Source: Cunninghamia lanceolata
Taxonomy: Eukaryota; Streptophyta; Pinopsida; Cupressales; Cupressaceae
Reading direction: 5' to 3'
DNA: 64,000 bases
Assembly: GCA_027924645.1 (NCBI GenBank)
Contig: BSBN01000213.1
Span: forward strand, 33,606,501-33,670,500
Below the pieces are notes generated by a model that made no database searches, was not told where the DNA came from, and saw only the letters and a program-made list of their open reading frames with translations. The translations under genes were made by a program, and so were the position numbers. Positions 1 to 12,562 of the stretch are shown here, one piece after another. How positions within the stretch are numbered: position 1 is the stretch's first letter; each line of letters starts with the position of its first letter.

Positions 1-2
1 CC

Positions 3-3000
3 ATCAAGGAAGAAGAACCAATATCCTCTGTATCTATCAATCATAAAGTTGTAGAAAGAGCTCTGGCTGCCCAAGTTGAAGAAAAGAATGATTGGGTCAT
101 TGACAGTGGTTGCTCTCACCACATGATAGGTGACAAGAATAAGTTCATAGATTTGGAAAGGTATGAAGGAGGAGTGGTGAAGTTTGGTGATAATTCTATT
201 GGTAGAATCAGAGGAAGAGGAACTATTTCTTTTAATGGAAGAAACAAAACTGGTAATGTACTGTATGTTGAAGGTTTGAAGCACAATCTTCTCAGTGTTG
301 GACAGTTGGTGGACAAAGGCTATGATCTCCGATTCAAGGATGGAAAATGCAAAATCTTTGAAAGATCCGAAACAAAGATTGCATCTGGTACTCAAACTAA
401 AGGTAATATCTTCCACTTGGTTGGTACTGGTAAAAGCTGCTTGTTTGCTCAAGTTGATCAGAGTTGGTTATGGCATAGAAGGATGTGTCATGTGAATTTT
501 GATAATATCATCAAAATAAGCAATACTCAGGCTATAAGAGATCTTCCAAAATTGGTGAAACCTACTAATAGCTTGTGCAAGGAATGTCAGTTGGGTAAGA
601 TGAGCAGAGTCACATTCAAAAGCAAGGAACTGTCTTCTACCAGACTATTGGACTTAGTTCACACTGATCTTTGTGGTTTGGCAAGAACCAGAAGTATTCA
701 AGGTGATAGATACTTCATGCTACTAATAGATGACTATTCCCGGATGATGTGGGTAACCTTTCTAAAGGAGAAATTAGAAGATCTTGAGAAATTCAAAATA
801 TTCAAAGCTATGGTAGAGAATGAAATAGGAATAAAGTTGAAATGTCTAAGGTCTGATAGAGGTGGAGAATTCACATCCGGTGAGTTCATAGAATTTTGTG
901 AGAAACATGGAATTAGGAGACAGTTGTCTGCTCTGAGGACTCCACAACAGAATGGAGTAGTGGAGAGAAAGAACCGGACCATCCAGGAAGCATCTAGGAC
1001 TATGATGATGGAAGCAAATGTTCCTCAGATCTATTGGAGAGAAGCTGTCAGCACTGTAGTCTATACTCTTAATTGAGTTCAAATCAGAAGCAGTACCGGT
1101 AAGACCCCTTATGAACTCTGGTTTGGCATTACTCCCACTATAAGATATTTCAGAGTCTTTGGTACCAAGTGTTACATCAAAAGAGATGAAGATTTAGGCA
1201 AATTTGATGCTAGAAGTGATGAAGGAATATTCTTGGGTTACTCTACTCAAAGCAAAGCATACCAGTGTTATAACAAGAGACTAAGAAAGATGATAGAAAG
1301 TACAAATGTGAAGGTTGATGAGGGAATAGAGAAACCCTCAAGGTTTTATGAGTATGATGAAGATGATCAGAATGGTGTTTTGGTTCAAGGAGCTCAATCC
1401 TCTCCTGAAAGTCAAATTCAGACTGATCCAGTAAATCAGGAAGAAGAGATAGGTCTGAATGAGCCTGATCAAGAAGTAGAAGTGCAAGAAACTCCCAAAG
1501 TTCCAAGGTATGTAAGACTGAACCACTCTAAAGAATAGATCATAGGTGACAAAAGCAAAGGTGTGCAAACTAGAAGGAAAATTGCTCAAAATTTAGATGA
1601 ATGTTGTCTGATTTCAAAGATTGAACCTAAGACAATAAATGAAGCCTGCAATGATGAAAATTGGACCAAAGAAATGGAGGAAGAGTTGATGCAAATTGAG
1701 AAAAATCACACTTGGGATCTTGTTTCTAGAACTAGAAACAAGAATGTGATTGGAACCAAATGGGTCTTTTGGAACAAACTAAATGAAGTTGGTGAAGTCA
1801 TCAGAAATAAAGATAGATTAGTCTGCAAAGGCTACTCTCAAATAAAAGGGATTGATTTTGAGGAAACCTTTGCTCCGGTGGCAAGAATTAAAGCAGTCAG
1901 ACTATTTCTTGCTTTTGCTGCCTTCAAAGATTTCAAAGTGTATCAGATGGATGTCAAATTTGCTTTCTTGAATGGTGACTTAGAAGAAGTGTACATTGAA
2001 CAACCGGATGGATTTCAGTTATCTAAGCATGGTGATATGGTCTGCAAATTAAAGAAGGCACTATATGGTCTAAAGCAAGCCTCAAGAGCATGGTATGAAA
2101 GGCTGGACAAACATCTTTTAAAGATTGGTTTCAACAAAGGTACTGCTGATAGTAACCTATATTTCAAAATTGATCATGAAAACATCTTGATTGTTGAAGT
2201 ATTTGTTGATGATATCATCTTTGGAGGAAGAGACAGTATGTGTAAAACCTTTGCAAATCAAATGAAAAGTGAGTTTCAAATGTCAATGCTCGGTGAAATG
2301 AATTTCTTCTTGGGTCTGCAAATTACTCAGACAAAGAAAGGAATCTTTATCTCTCAGACCAAATATGTGAAAGAATTGTTGAGGAAATTTGGAATGGAAG
2401 ATTCAAAGCCAATGAACACTCCCATGGCAACCGGATGTAAGTTGAGCAAAGATGATGACTCTCCTAAGATAGATCAGACAAAGTACAGATCAATGATTGA
2501 AGGATTATTGTATCTCACTCAAACTAGACCAGATATAATGTAGGTTGTTGGTCTTGTGGCGAGATTCCAGGCTGATCCCAAGGAATCTCATGTCATGGCA
2601 ATCAAAAGAATTTTTAGGTACTTAAAAGGAACATTTGAGTATGGTCAGTGGTATCCTAGAGATCATAATTTTTCTCTTCATGCATATACAGATGCAGATT
2701 GGGTAGGAGATGTGGATGATAGGAAGAGTACAAGTGGAGGAGCATTCTTTTTGGGAAAAAGGTTGGTTTCTTGGCTAAGCAAGAAACAAGAGGCAATATC
2801 CCTGTCTACAACTGAAGCAAAATACATTGCAGCAGCAGGAAGTTGCACTCAAGTTTTGTGGATGAAGCAGATGCTAAGAGATATTCAAGTAGAATATGAG
2901 GAGCCTATCACAATTTTCTGTGATAATTCAAGTGCAATAAATATTTCTAAGAATCTGGTGTTGCATTCTAAAACTAAGCATATATCTATCAAGTTTCACT

Positions 3001-3155
3001 TTCTGAGAGAGCAAGTGAACAAGGGTGAAGTCAGATTGGAGTATGTACCCTCCAAGGATCAGCTTGCAGATATTTTTACTAAACCTCTTCCCAAGGACTC
3101 TTTTGAGTATCTCAGGGAGAAGTTAGGGGTTATTGCCCCTCCAGTGATGAACTAG
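3..3155 (+). pseudogene. Copia polyprotein (PR-IN-RT-RH), three in-frame stops
   Basis: One reading frame runs from position 3 to the final stop at 3153-3155, broken only by TGA at 1074, TAG at 1536 and TAG at 2541; no frameshift is seen. The aspartic protease motif DSG lies at 102-110, in the context IDSGCSHHM. The GAG-pre-integrase motif WLWHRRMCHVNF is near 465-500. The integrase core has its first Asp at 666 (HTDLCG), a second near 729 (IDDYSR) and Glu near 870 (SDRGGEF). RT begins near 1620; its catalytic box reads FVDD (Asp codons 2208 and 2211) instead of the commoner YVDD. RNase H follows from about 2685 (TDADW) with the STTEAKY and CDNSSA motifs. It would supply particle maturation, integration and reverse transcription, but all three stops fall where Gln or Arg is usual, so this copy is dead. 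Confidence 0.93.
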
Positions 3156-3478
3156 GATGCACTGATGTGCATCAATCCAGTGGATATCACAGTCATATCT
3201 TGTGATCCGGATTGATGATAAGGGACCTGCTACTCAGGGGGAGCAACTGGTATGTTATGAAGTAGTGAAGTTACAAGTATGAGCCCTTTTCCATTGATGT
3301 CAAAGGGGGAGAGAAGACATGTGAAAAACAAGTGGTTGTTGATCAAAGGGGGAGCAATAAAGGAAGAGAAGACATGTGAATAGTTGTTGCTGTTAGGGGG
3401 AGTTGTAACAGCAAGGAGAAGTTCTTGTCTTGATGGTTTTTCACATCATATGTTGCCATCAATGACAAAGGGGGAGAT
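3156..3478 (+). promoter_or_regulatory. Copia 3' non-coding region with five polypurine tracts
   Basis: Between the RNase H stop and the 3' LTR, purine tracts of the AGGGGGAG type occur at about 3234-3242, 3301-3311, 3346-3355, 3394-3402 and 3468-3478. The last one abuts the LTR and is the expected primer for plus-strand DNA synthesis. Multiplied polypurine tracts are reported for Sireviruses; that is family knowledge, while the five tracts are directly visible. Confidence 0.85.
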
Positions 3479-4719
3479 TGTTGCAAGTATGGGCCTAACC
3501 GATGTTGTCATTGATGTCAACATACTCGTGTTGCATTAATGAGAAGGATTAGATGAGTTGTGTGCTGAGGATATTGAGAGAATAAGTCTCAATTAGGAAC
3601 AGTGAAGAACAATGATGACAAGAAGGTAAAAAGTCCTCAATAGGTTGAGGATCAGAGGATTTGGTTTAAAGGGTTTGTAGATATAAGTCTTGAGATGCTC
3701 CAGTCAAGATTTCATAGGTCTGCATGAAGATCTGAAGAAGTTATGGTCACTCAAGTAGAACCGGTTCCGGCAGGTGTTCAGAGGTGACAGAGGGCCACAA
3801 AAAGGTCCGGTAAGATCCGGTATTTCATTATCCCATTCTGCAGATCTGAGGGAGTGTTGAGGACATCCTTGTGAAGTATCAACTAGATTAGTTCGTGGGT
3901 TGAAGGTCCGGAAGTGCCTATTCATTTGTGACAGTGATGACAGACTGTGTTCTTGTAGCTCCGGATGAAGGAAAGAAGAATTCCAGTAGGATGATGAAGT
4001 GCGGATGTTTTTGATGATTTAGAGAAGGTTATGATGATTGTTGGATCATGTCCAGTTAATGTTGGTGGTCCGCATTGAAGTTAGAGTTTGCATTTGAAGA
4101 ACAATCACAGATATTGGTGTTCTTCTTGAGACTGGCTGACCAGATGTATTACACGTCTTGCGGATGATCTTGTAGGTGTTTGCCAACTTAGATGATTGTT
4201 CCTAAGTTGATGCCTTGTATAAATAAGGGATTGTGAATTCATTTTGAAGTGTGTCTTGTGGTGATGAATGTGTGGTAGCGACGAGAAGTGCGAAAGGCAA
4301 AGTAGAAGTATTGGGCTTAAATGGAACTGATTCAAGCATGCTGAAGATGCTATTCTCCAGTTCATAAAGGTGATATTTATTCCTTTGTAGACAGTGTGTC
4401 TCTTGTATGCAGTGAGCCTCTTGTGAGCAGTGTGCTCAGGCAGTGAGCCCTAATTGGCATGTGCCATTTTGTTCTTTCTATTCTTCTAACAGAGAATACA
4501 TTCTTGGGTTAATCACCCCGTGATTTTTTCCTTAACTAGGTTTTCCACGTCAAAATCTTGGTGTCATGTGTGTTGATATGTTTCTGCTTTTGATTTGAAT
4601 GCATTATGGTTCATGATTAATATTATGCTAATCACTAAAGAAGATTCAAGTGTTTTAAAAGAGAAAGTTTCACACAACTGATTCACCCCCCCTCTTAGTT
4701 GTATGCCCTAAATCTAACA
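3479..4719 (+). repeat. 3' LTR of the first Copia element
   Basis: It starts TGTTGCAAGT directly after the polypurine tract and ends TCTAACA, giving TG...CA ends and a length of 1241 bp. It carries a TATA box at 4218-4225. A 3' part containing GTTTTCCACGTCAAAATC resembles the U5 end of many plant Copia LTRs. There is no coding content; short open frames inside are chance. Confidence 0.88.
4218..4225 (+). promoter_or_regulatory. TATA box of the Copia LTR promoter
   Basis: TATAAATA occurs once in the LTR, about 740 bp after its start. The position suits an LTR promoter whose transcript starts some 30 bp downstream. The TATA string is seen; the function is inferred. Confidence 0.5.
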
Positions 4720-4930
4720 CCCACATCTCCTCTTAAAATGTTGATTAAATAAATCATATTTATTTAATTAACCACTTTGATCATTCCTCCTAATATCAGT
4801 TTAATAAGTCACGCTATTTAATTAATAAATCTAACCATTCTTCTGACATTAATTAAATATTAACCCTTCCTGTAAACTCTCATCCTTAATTAAATAAATC
4901 CACATTTATTTAATTAAATCAATCACCCCC
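4720..4930. repeat. AT-rich repeat with palindromic TTTAATTAAATAAA units
   Basis: Four related blocks of ATTTATTTAATTAA and its complement lie at about 4739-4771, 4801-4834, 4847-4866 and 4884-4923, separated by pyrimidine-rich spacers. Each block is nearly its own reverse complement. No coding potential. Probably an eroded LTR or MITE-like repeat; class unknown. Confidence 0.5.
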
Positions 4931-4974
4931 AACATTCCCCCACAACTAAATAAATACATATATATCATGGCCAT

Positions 4975-5400
4975 TGTGAAACAATCTTGACTATTTTTGA
5001 CTATATGAGTGTTTTTGTTTATTACCACTGTCCCGCATTTTAATTGATTATCTTTTGCGGTTATGTGGGAACAAGAGGAATGAAATATGGCGCATACCGC
5101 ATTCTTGCAGAGCATAAAAGAACAGTTTGCGTCTTGGCGGTAGGAAGCGGTTGATATGAAGAAGCTACCGCTACCCCGTGGACGGTTCATCTGACGCTTG
5201 CAGCTTGGCAGTGTTCATCTCATGCTTGGCAGTGTTAGTCTCTTCCCGCAGTCTTGCGGAGGTTTGAAAAGTAACTGGCGACATTGTGGTAATAACACTT
5301 ACCGCATCCCCGCAAGGGTTTCAATCGAGGCCCGCGGTAGAGTGACAAGAGGAGAATGTAATTGGTTTTCACCCCCACCATCAAAAGAGGATAGGTGATA
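4975..5400. other. CCGC/GCGG-rich patch, no gene recognised
   Basis: About ten CCGC or GCGG words occur within roughly 380 bp of otherwise AT-rich sequence, for example near 5031, 5055, 5095, 5140, 5166, 5257, 5268, 5301 and 5330. Short frames here have no recognisable product. It could be an old LTR promoter region or a decayed CpG-rich segment. Confidence 0.35.
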
Positions 5401-5463
5401 TTTATCAAACTAAAATTCTAAAGTAATAAGTTATATCTCAAAAGATGTTTATATTATTTAAAA

Positions 5464-5880
5464 ATGAAGGAAGGATATTCTACTATAGAACATTTTGACA
5501 CCTTTAATATGATTTTGAGTCAAATAGGTTCAATAAATGTTAAACTTGATGAGGAAGACAAATGTATCTTCTCACTTTTTTATTTACCCAAAAATTAGGA
5601 GAACATAATGCTTGTTATAAATGGTAGTGTTGCAAAGGTGACTATGGAATCCTTTATTGTTACAATGCTCAATGGAGATATGAGGAGAAAGTTCAATGAT
5701 GAAGGTTCTAAGGATGCCTTGCATGTTCCGCAAAGGCCCAAGGACAAAAGTGGATCTAAAGGGGAATGATATAAATATCAATCCAAGTCAAGAGGAAAAT
5801 CTAGAATCCTAGGAAGATAAGAGTAAAGTTTTGGAAATATGGAAAAAGAGGACAAGTGAAGAAGGAATGCAAAAAATTAG
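5464..5880 (+). pseudogene. Copia gag remnant
   Basis: Translating from 5464 gives a stretch matching the UBN2-type Copia gag pattern: a segment like HFDTFNMILSQI, then VKLDEEDKCIFSLFYLPK, the usual helix followed by LP-K-W. After a stop and frame changes, a zinc-knuckle remnant lies at 5829-5870; the first Cys is replaced by Phe and the last Cys (codon 5868-5870) remains in GQVKKECK. Several stops and frameshifts break it. It belongs to a Copia family other than the first element. Confidence 0.6.
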
Positions 5881-7000
5881 TTAATCACTGCCACAATCTC
5901 ATGATCATTATTCTAGTAGAAAATCCTAGTTTTCATTCTTTTTTCATAATGCATTGGTTAATCACACACTTCACATTTGACATCATGCTAAAAAGATTAA
6001 ATAAGTTTTGTATTTCTTCTCAACTATTCATTTCTCTATATTAATTACTTAATATCTCAATATTTTATTCTACTCTCAACTACTTGTACTTTAAAGTTTG
6101 ATTAAATATAGCATTGGACTTAAATCTTCTATTATAGGGTATGATTTATTTCCCTACATTTTTTTGAACTCGCAATTTCCATGCCTATGTTTAGGATAAA
6201 AAAAGATTGATTTTTTATCTTGAGATTTTTGTGATTTGCATTTGTTGGAAACAACCCAATGCCTTTAATTTTGCATTCCTAAGAAACATCTATGATCCTT
6301 ATGTCCCCTTCAACAAAGTACTAGGTCAAACCCTCACCTTGCAAACATGACTACCTCTTTCTCCTACTTCCTATGAGGATCACATGTTGCATTCTAATGA
6401 TGGAGAAGAATATTATGATCATGATGTCTTTATTAAAAGTGTTGAAAATGAATAGAAACATGAGATCATTGATAAATTGAAATATTTGTGCAATCAATTA
6501 GCTAATATAGATGATAATATGTCCACTTCATATTTCATTGATAGTCTTACTCAAGTACTTATCAAAAGATAACATGGCATAGATACAATTAAGGATATAT
6601 TGAAAAATAATTAAAGATAAACAAATTCCTCATGTGGTAGGCACCGGTATTTCTCTTTTGAAAATCATTCCCTTGTATATATTTTCAAAATCCAAATTTG
6701 TTTTTCTGTTTTAGGAGTAGGGTTTAAAGATTTATAGAAAACATTAATCCAAATCATATGATAGATTGGGTTAAGTGAAGTGGATGATTTAATTGACAAA
6801 ATTACATAAGCTCCTTAATATGTTATGAAGTCACCAGCAAACTTGAAAGTAAATTGTCATTGGTGAAACAAGGTAACACCCACTATTTAAGGAACTTGAT
6901 GAGCTTATCCTTTGACCTATATCACTTAATACTTCCATCACATAAGGATTATCCATTAACAAGTTATGAAGAACATCAATCAATCCATTTAATTAACATT
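5881..7000. other. No gene recognised
   Basis: AT-rich sequence. A coding-like stretch at about 6376-6600 (plus strand, with stops) has no relative I can name. From about 6970 the sequence starts to match the region left of 31150, marking the edge of the duplicated TNP2 block. Confidence 0.5.
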
Positions 7001-7001
7001 A

Positions 7002-10000
7002 TTGCCAACAATTCCTACCAAAGATTGAACAATTTAAGGATATTGCAATAGGTAATTTGTCAACAATTGAACAATCCATTTAATTAACATTATTGCCAAC
7101 AATTTAATCATCCTTTTTTAAACATGGATTGCAAATAATTCTAAAAATTTAGAAGTCTTGGTCATTAACTTTATTGTCTGCTACAATGTCATCCAGTGTA
7201 TCATTGCCAATGTTCATATGTTCTTTCAAGTATTTAATATTATCATCATCCTCATCTTGACCTCCATCATCTTCATCATCATTGAAATCTGACTGTAGAC
7301 CATCTATATTGTTACCAGATGTATTTGGATCATTATTTTGTATACCATCCATATTGTTGTCTTTCATAACATCATCCAACTTTGGATTGTTGTCTTCTTG
7401 TTCTTGAACATAACCATCTTCAACACCATCATGGATGCCAATTTCTTTGATGTTCTCTAATCCCTCTCTCTCATTTTGATGGCCATCATTGTTTTTCTCA
7501 GTATCCACTAATGCATCATCAAATACATGCCTTAATCTTGGATCATAATGTATGACGAATATCCATTTCGAGTCAAAAATATCTTCATAGAAAAATACCT
7601 GCACATGAACGACATACATATATTAGACATATGGTATAACAATTTTATTGATTAATAAACACATGTGTATATTCGCAATAAACTATGAATTAATAGATTA
7701 ATGATCACTACCACTTCTTGTTTGAGTTAAAGAAATACCTGCTCACAATGAATTGGTAGAACATAAGGCTCCTTATCCCCCAGTAGGAAACATGAGGAAT
7801 CTATAGAAAACAATCCACTATGAGTATTATGTCTTCGTGTCCTCTCAAATGCTTCATACCATCTACACTTAAAAATACAACATTTAAAAGAACGGTAATC
7901 CAACTCAATAATTTCTTGTATTTTCCCAACATATTGTAGATTCCCTTCAATTATATTCTTATCTTTTGAGCTTGATCGACTCGATTGCTTGAAGTCAACC
8001 ATGATGCCACAATCTAAGGATCATCTCTTTACATCTACACTTTCTACACGATAATGTCGACCATATGCCACCATTGCTAGATATTTCCTCACCTGTGAAA
8101 GACCATTTATTTTAGTGAAAATAAATATAGTGACGAATATTAAAATAGTTAATAGTGTCAAAGCTGTAAGGAAACAACATTTTGTAAAATTCTAACTGTA
8201 CCTTTCTTTCACATCCTCTAGATATGTTGATTTCATCCTCTATTATGTTTGAATCTATACCTGCATCTTCTATTTGATTTTGACTTTGTTCAATAACCCA
8301 TTCTAGTGTGCAATCTTTGCCCCATTCCCCAAGCAGATCAGTGGGAAGTGGAGTATTCCTTGGGTTCAATCTCTTAAATTGTCTCCTTGCTTCTAACACT
8401 TCTCTCTTTTTATCATACAGATCCATCCATTTGTTCATAAAGTCCATGTGGTACAGAATGAAATTGTAAAGTACAACACTTTCATCTACACCTATTACAT
8501 GTCAACATGTTTATTTCAAACTCCAAATGTCATGCTGTTAATTTGACAAATAAATTATAGAGTAAATTAATGATTGCAAGAAAAAAAACCACATTGATCA
8601 TGAATTTACTTACTAATTTCTACTTGAACACCATTAGATTATGGTTTTTCTCCATCAATAATATTTGATGCTCTTTCTTCATCCCAGAAGCATGGCCCAT
8701 CTTCAAAATCCTTACCAAGGAATTCACATAGGAAGAAAAATGCTTCATTCAATACATACCCTTCAGCCATGCAACCCTTTGGATGTGCCTTTTGTTGGAC
8801 ATATCTTTTTAGAGTTTTCATGTACCTCTCAAAGAAAAACATCCACCTTGTTGATACGACACTTGCCAATTCAATGTCATCAACTAGGTGTATAAGTAAA
8901 TGGACTTGTAGGTCCATGAAACTTGTAGGGAGCTCCTTCTCAAATACACATACAATTTCTGCAATTTCCTTCTTCCATTTTGGCACTTCACATTCATGGA
9001 TCTCCTTGGAGGTCACCCACCTAATATAAGAATAGTAAATTAGTATGAACCTTTAGTCAAAAATTAAAATGCAATATAATATAACTATGTCTCTCACACA
9101 TTAATCACATACCTTGTAAATGCTGACAATCGACTTATGGCATTCCTTAAGTCAACTATAAGACAGGAATCCCCCCTAATTGCCAATGGCATGATATGTT
9201 ATGAAACACATTTATGAAAAGGTTATTAGTAATTTTTTCTCACACAACATAACGATATCAAAATATATTTAGTACTTAATCAATGTTACCAGTAAATGTT
9301 AAATGATGATATATAATACCTTCATAAAATTATGAAAATCATGTGTTTTAAATCATGTGATATGTCCATCAACTATAAAAGCTTTAGCCAATGATGACCC
9401 ATAGCTAGTAGGTGTCCTTATTGAATGGATGACATTTTTTAGTTGGTCTAGCTCTTTTTTTTTTTCAAAATCCAAGGAGCTTCTGCATATGTTTCATTTT
9501 CCCTGTTTGGCCACAAATGTTTTCTATCAATTTTTGTACGTGAAAGAGCAATATCTCTCCTCGAAGACAAGGTGTCCTTCTCTTTGCCTGATATATGTCG
9601 AAATATAGAATCTAGGACATTTTTGAAGACATGCATAGGATCTAATAGGTGAGATATTAATAGATCCTTCCAGTAAGGGAGCTCATAAAATATGGATTTG
9701 CTTTTCATTCCTTCTGGCATATTAACTACAACTTGTTCTGGTTATTCAATTGAATCACCCCGATCAAAAAAATCCTCCCAACCTTTCAATTCAACATCTT
9801 CATACTTCTTAAGCCAATCACCTGGACCCATAATCATGGTAGGGCCTCTATTTTCAACTTTTCCATCAAATTGATTCTTCGGGCGATTTCTAAACTTATG
9901 ATCTAGTGGTAGAAAAACCTTGTTGTTTGCGTAAATAAATTTATGTAGATATTTAGAATACCACCCTTGAAATTGTTCTGCACATCTTGGACATGCAAAT

Positions 10001-11560
10001 ATCCCCTTTGTTTGAAGCCCTACAATTCAATAAGTAATGTTAATAGCATCAAAAAAATAGTATAAAACTAAGTATGAAAGTTGGGATGAAAATAAATTAT
10101 GAGTGTAAATACATAAATATTTTATCTTACCAGAACAAACACCAAGTCCTGGGAAATCATGAATAGTCCAACATAGCACACCGTACAACATGAAGGACCT
10201 ATTTGATGGGGGACGTGATATGTCATACATTCTTATGCCTTTCCATAGCAGTTGCATCTCATCAATAAAAGGCGCAAGATAAACATCCATGTTTTTAACT
10301 TGATGTTTTCCTGGAACAATGAGAGTCAGCATAAGGTGCTCCTTTCTAACACTCATCCATGGGGGAATATTGTATACTATCAATCCGACTGGCCAAACAC
10401 TATAATTTGAGCTTAGGAAAGAGAATGGGCACACTCCATCAATTGAAAGATCAAACCTGATACTGCGGGGTCCATCTTTGAATTTTCTTGGCCATTTTTC
10501 CTCTGTGTTTCATTTCTTTAGAGTTGGCCAAAATTCACATGAATCCATCTTTACTCCTATTCTTTGCATGCCAGTCCATCAATTGTGCAAGTGACTTACA
10601 ACGAAACATTCGTTGAAGTCTAGGTATAGTTGGCATGTGACGTAAAACCTTCTTTGGAACTGTAGGACCTTGTACATTTGTATGATATCTCTTCTCTTTA
10701 CATATAGGACATTCTACCTTGTTTTCATATTCATCTCTATATAAAATGCAATCATTTTTACATGAATGAATTTGCTTATATTCAATCCCCAACTCAACCA
10801 ACAACAGACGCGCCTCTTTGCAAGTTGATGGCAACACATTATCTTCAGGGAATATTTTAGTTTTTAGTGCCTTGTAAGATTGCCAAAGATTAAATCAATT
10901 GAATGTTTGACTTATGATGAACATGTTTGATATGTCAATCTATACTAGGACTATTTATATACAATATATGGTCTTAAAATCCCCTTAAAGATATACAAAT
11001 GAAGTTGATGAATTTTTACGAATTATGTACACCAATTGACAATTGCAAAGTAAGAAATATATTTCAACTCACTTTAGTAGGGTAGTGAATCCTTTTTCTA
11101 ACCAACCAAATAGTGACTTGATTTCTAATAATATTAATGTGCATGCTAGTTTTGAGGTTCTACTTGCACCTGATTTGAACACGGGTGTCTTCGCTGCTTG
11201 CTTGATGGAATCTTTCAGGTTCTTATCATCAACATTACATTGGTGGTAATTACCCTTTCTATCATCGTTACTGCCAACCATATGATCTTTATTGTCATCA
11301 TTGTTTTCATCCCAAAAGAAATCTATAAGCATTTCATTCAATCCTTCTTCATACACTGCATTTTCACTATCATGATCATCATCATTAAGGCTAGGTGGCA
11401 TGTCATCAATGTATGCGGATCTCATCAGCTCTTCAATAATGCTCTTTTTGCCCTGGTATTGTTTAAAGGATGGTTTGGATCATCCCGTCCAAATCTTAAT
11501 AACCCAGTTGGATCTTGGGTATTAGTATGTGTTTCATCAATATCTTCTACCTATCAACAA
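7002..11560 (-). pseudogene. CACTA (En/Spm) TNP2-type transposase gene, copy A
   Basis: Read on the minus strand, the order matches plant TNP2 proteins. The N-terminal exon (about 11540-11069) has GLNEMLIDFFWDE and SKLACTLILLEIKSLFGW. The next exon starts near 10860 with LLVELGIEYKQIHSCKNDCI and Cys pairs CPICKEKRYH, continues through YSVWPVGLIVYNIPPWM and MDVYLAPFIDEMQLLW, and ends at a GTAAGA donor at 10131. The exon from 10022 has TKGIFACPRC, then PYWKDLLISHLLDPMHVFKNV. DUF4218 is at 9016-8639 (TRWMFFFERYMKTLKRYV). DUF4216 is at 8002-7727 (IIELDYRSFKCCIFKCRWYE), continued at 7619-7530 after an intron. The tail is very acidic. TNP2-type proteins cut CACTA ends. At least one stop (near 9750) and a run of T near 9460 break the frame, and about 30 bp present in copy B is missing near 11440. 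Confidence 0.85.
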
Positions 11561-11739
11561 ACACAAGCATTATTTAATGTTTGGCAACAATTGGATAAGT
11601 CATAAATGTATCAATTTCAAAGAAATATAATCAAATATGGATTAAAAAATAAAAATATTGGTTGTATGAACATATATATAGAACATCCACAAACAACAAT
11701 TTTCTCAAAATATTCATCCCATGTACTATAGTCCTAACC

Positions 11740-12530
11740 AACCTCTTGTTTAGTGCAATCATTTGTTGTGTCTACAGGATCCATTGTCATATCCTCTTCC
11801 ACCCACTGTCATCTACGTGATTTAACAGTTTTAGGTCCATGTCCACGCACATATATTTTTCATTTTCTAGTTGAATGCTCAGGCTCTGCATTTGCTCCAA
11901 TCTCCATCTAAAATAATCAACAACATGCTTTAATTTATGTGAAGATTGGATAATACATTATAAATTTCAATAATACTATGAAAAAAGATGGACGTATCAC
12001 AAAATGCCATCAAATCATTTTTTTTCTAAGGAAATTGGATTTGAGTACCTGATTTCTCGCTTCATCCGTTGTGTCCTCATTTGATATGACACAATTTGTT
12101 GCCATGGCCTCGTTTGGCCCCTATAATGCACAACATAGTAAATAATGTTTAGTACACCAATTATATCATTTCAACGAATATGTTATCCAACACAAAACCT
12201 CACTTTAGTCATATATTTGACATATTGATATCTTGTTTTGGCCATCCTAATTTTCAAACTTTTCCGTCGATTATAGAATCACATTTAATCACCATTCCTG
12301 TGCATTTTCAACCAATAAGTTTGACCTCAGAGGCCTCGTGGACAAAAAAATGACTTTATCTCCTCTATGTTGTAGCATTTGTGAATTCATAAACACCTTC
12401 CTCCTTTGGTTGAGGTTGCTTTCTCTTCTTACCTCTATTGTATCTACAGATTCCGTTGTCATATCTATTTCCACCCACTTTCCTCTCTACGATTTAGTAG
12501 TTCTACGCTGTCCACGTCCTCTCTCCATGG
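11740..12530 (-). pseudogene. Putative 5' exons upstream of TNP2 copy A, one duplicated
   Basis: Three minus-strand segments look like exons with GT/AG borders. The segment at about 12520-12289 contains RGRGQRRTTKS, then WVEIDMTTESVDT. A middle exon at about 12117-12050 ends ARNQ before a GTACTC donor. The third, about 11907-11745, contains VRGHGPKTVKSRR, then QWVEEDMTMDPVDT. The first and third are clearly related, so one exon was duplicated. Both carry stops. They could be 5' exons of the TNP2 gene or of a captured gene; I do not recognise the family. Confidence 0.4.
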
Positions 12531-12562
12531 TCTCCTCTAGATCCTGTAATACACAACAATGA

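Larger units (their letters stand above)
1..4719 (+). mobile_element. Sirevirus-like Ty1/Copia retrotransposon, 5' part outside window
   Basis: The element enters from the left edge in the gag/protease linker and continues through protease, integrase, reverse transcriptase and RNase H to a 3' LTR ending at 4719. The order protease, integrase, RT, RNase H is the Copia order. Between the RNase H stop and the LTR are five G-rich AGGGGGAG-type tracts, a trait described for Sireviruses; the lineage call rests mainly on that. The 5' LTR is outside the window, so age and target duplication cannot be judged. The coding region carries three nonsense codons and is not autonomous. Confidence 0.93.
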
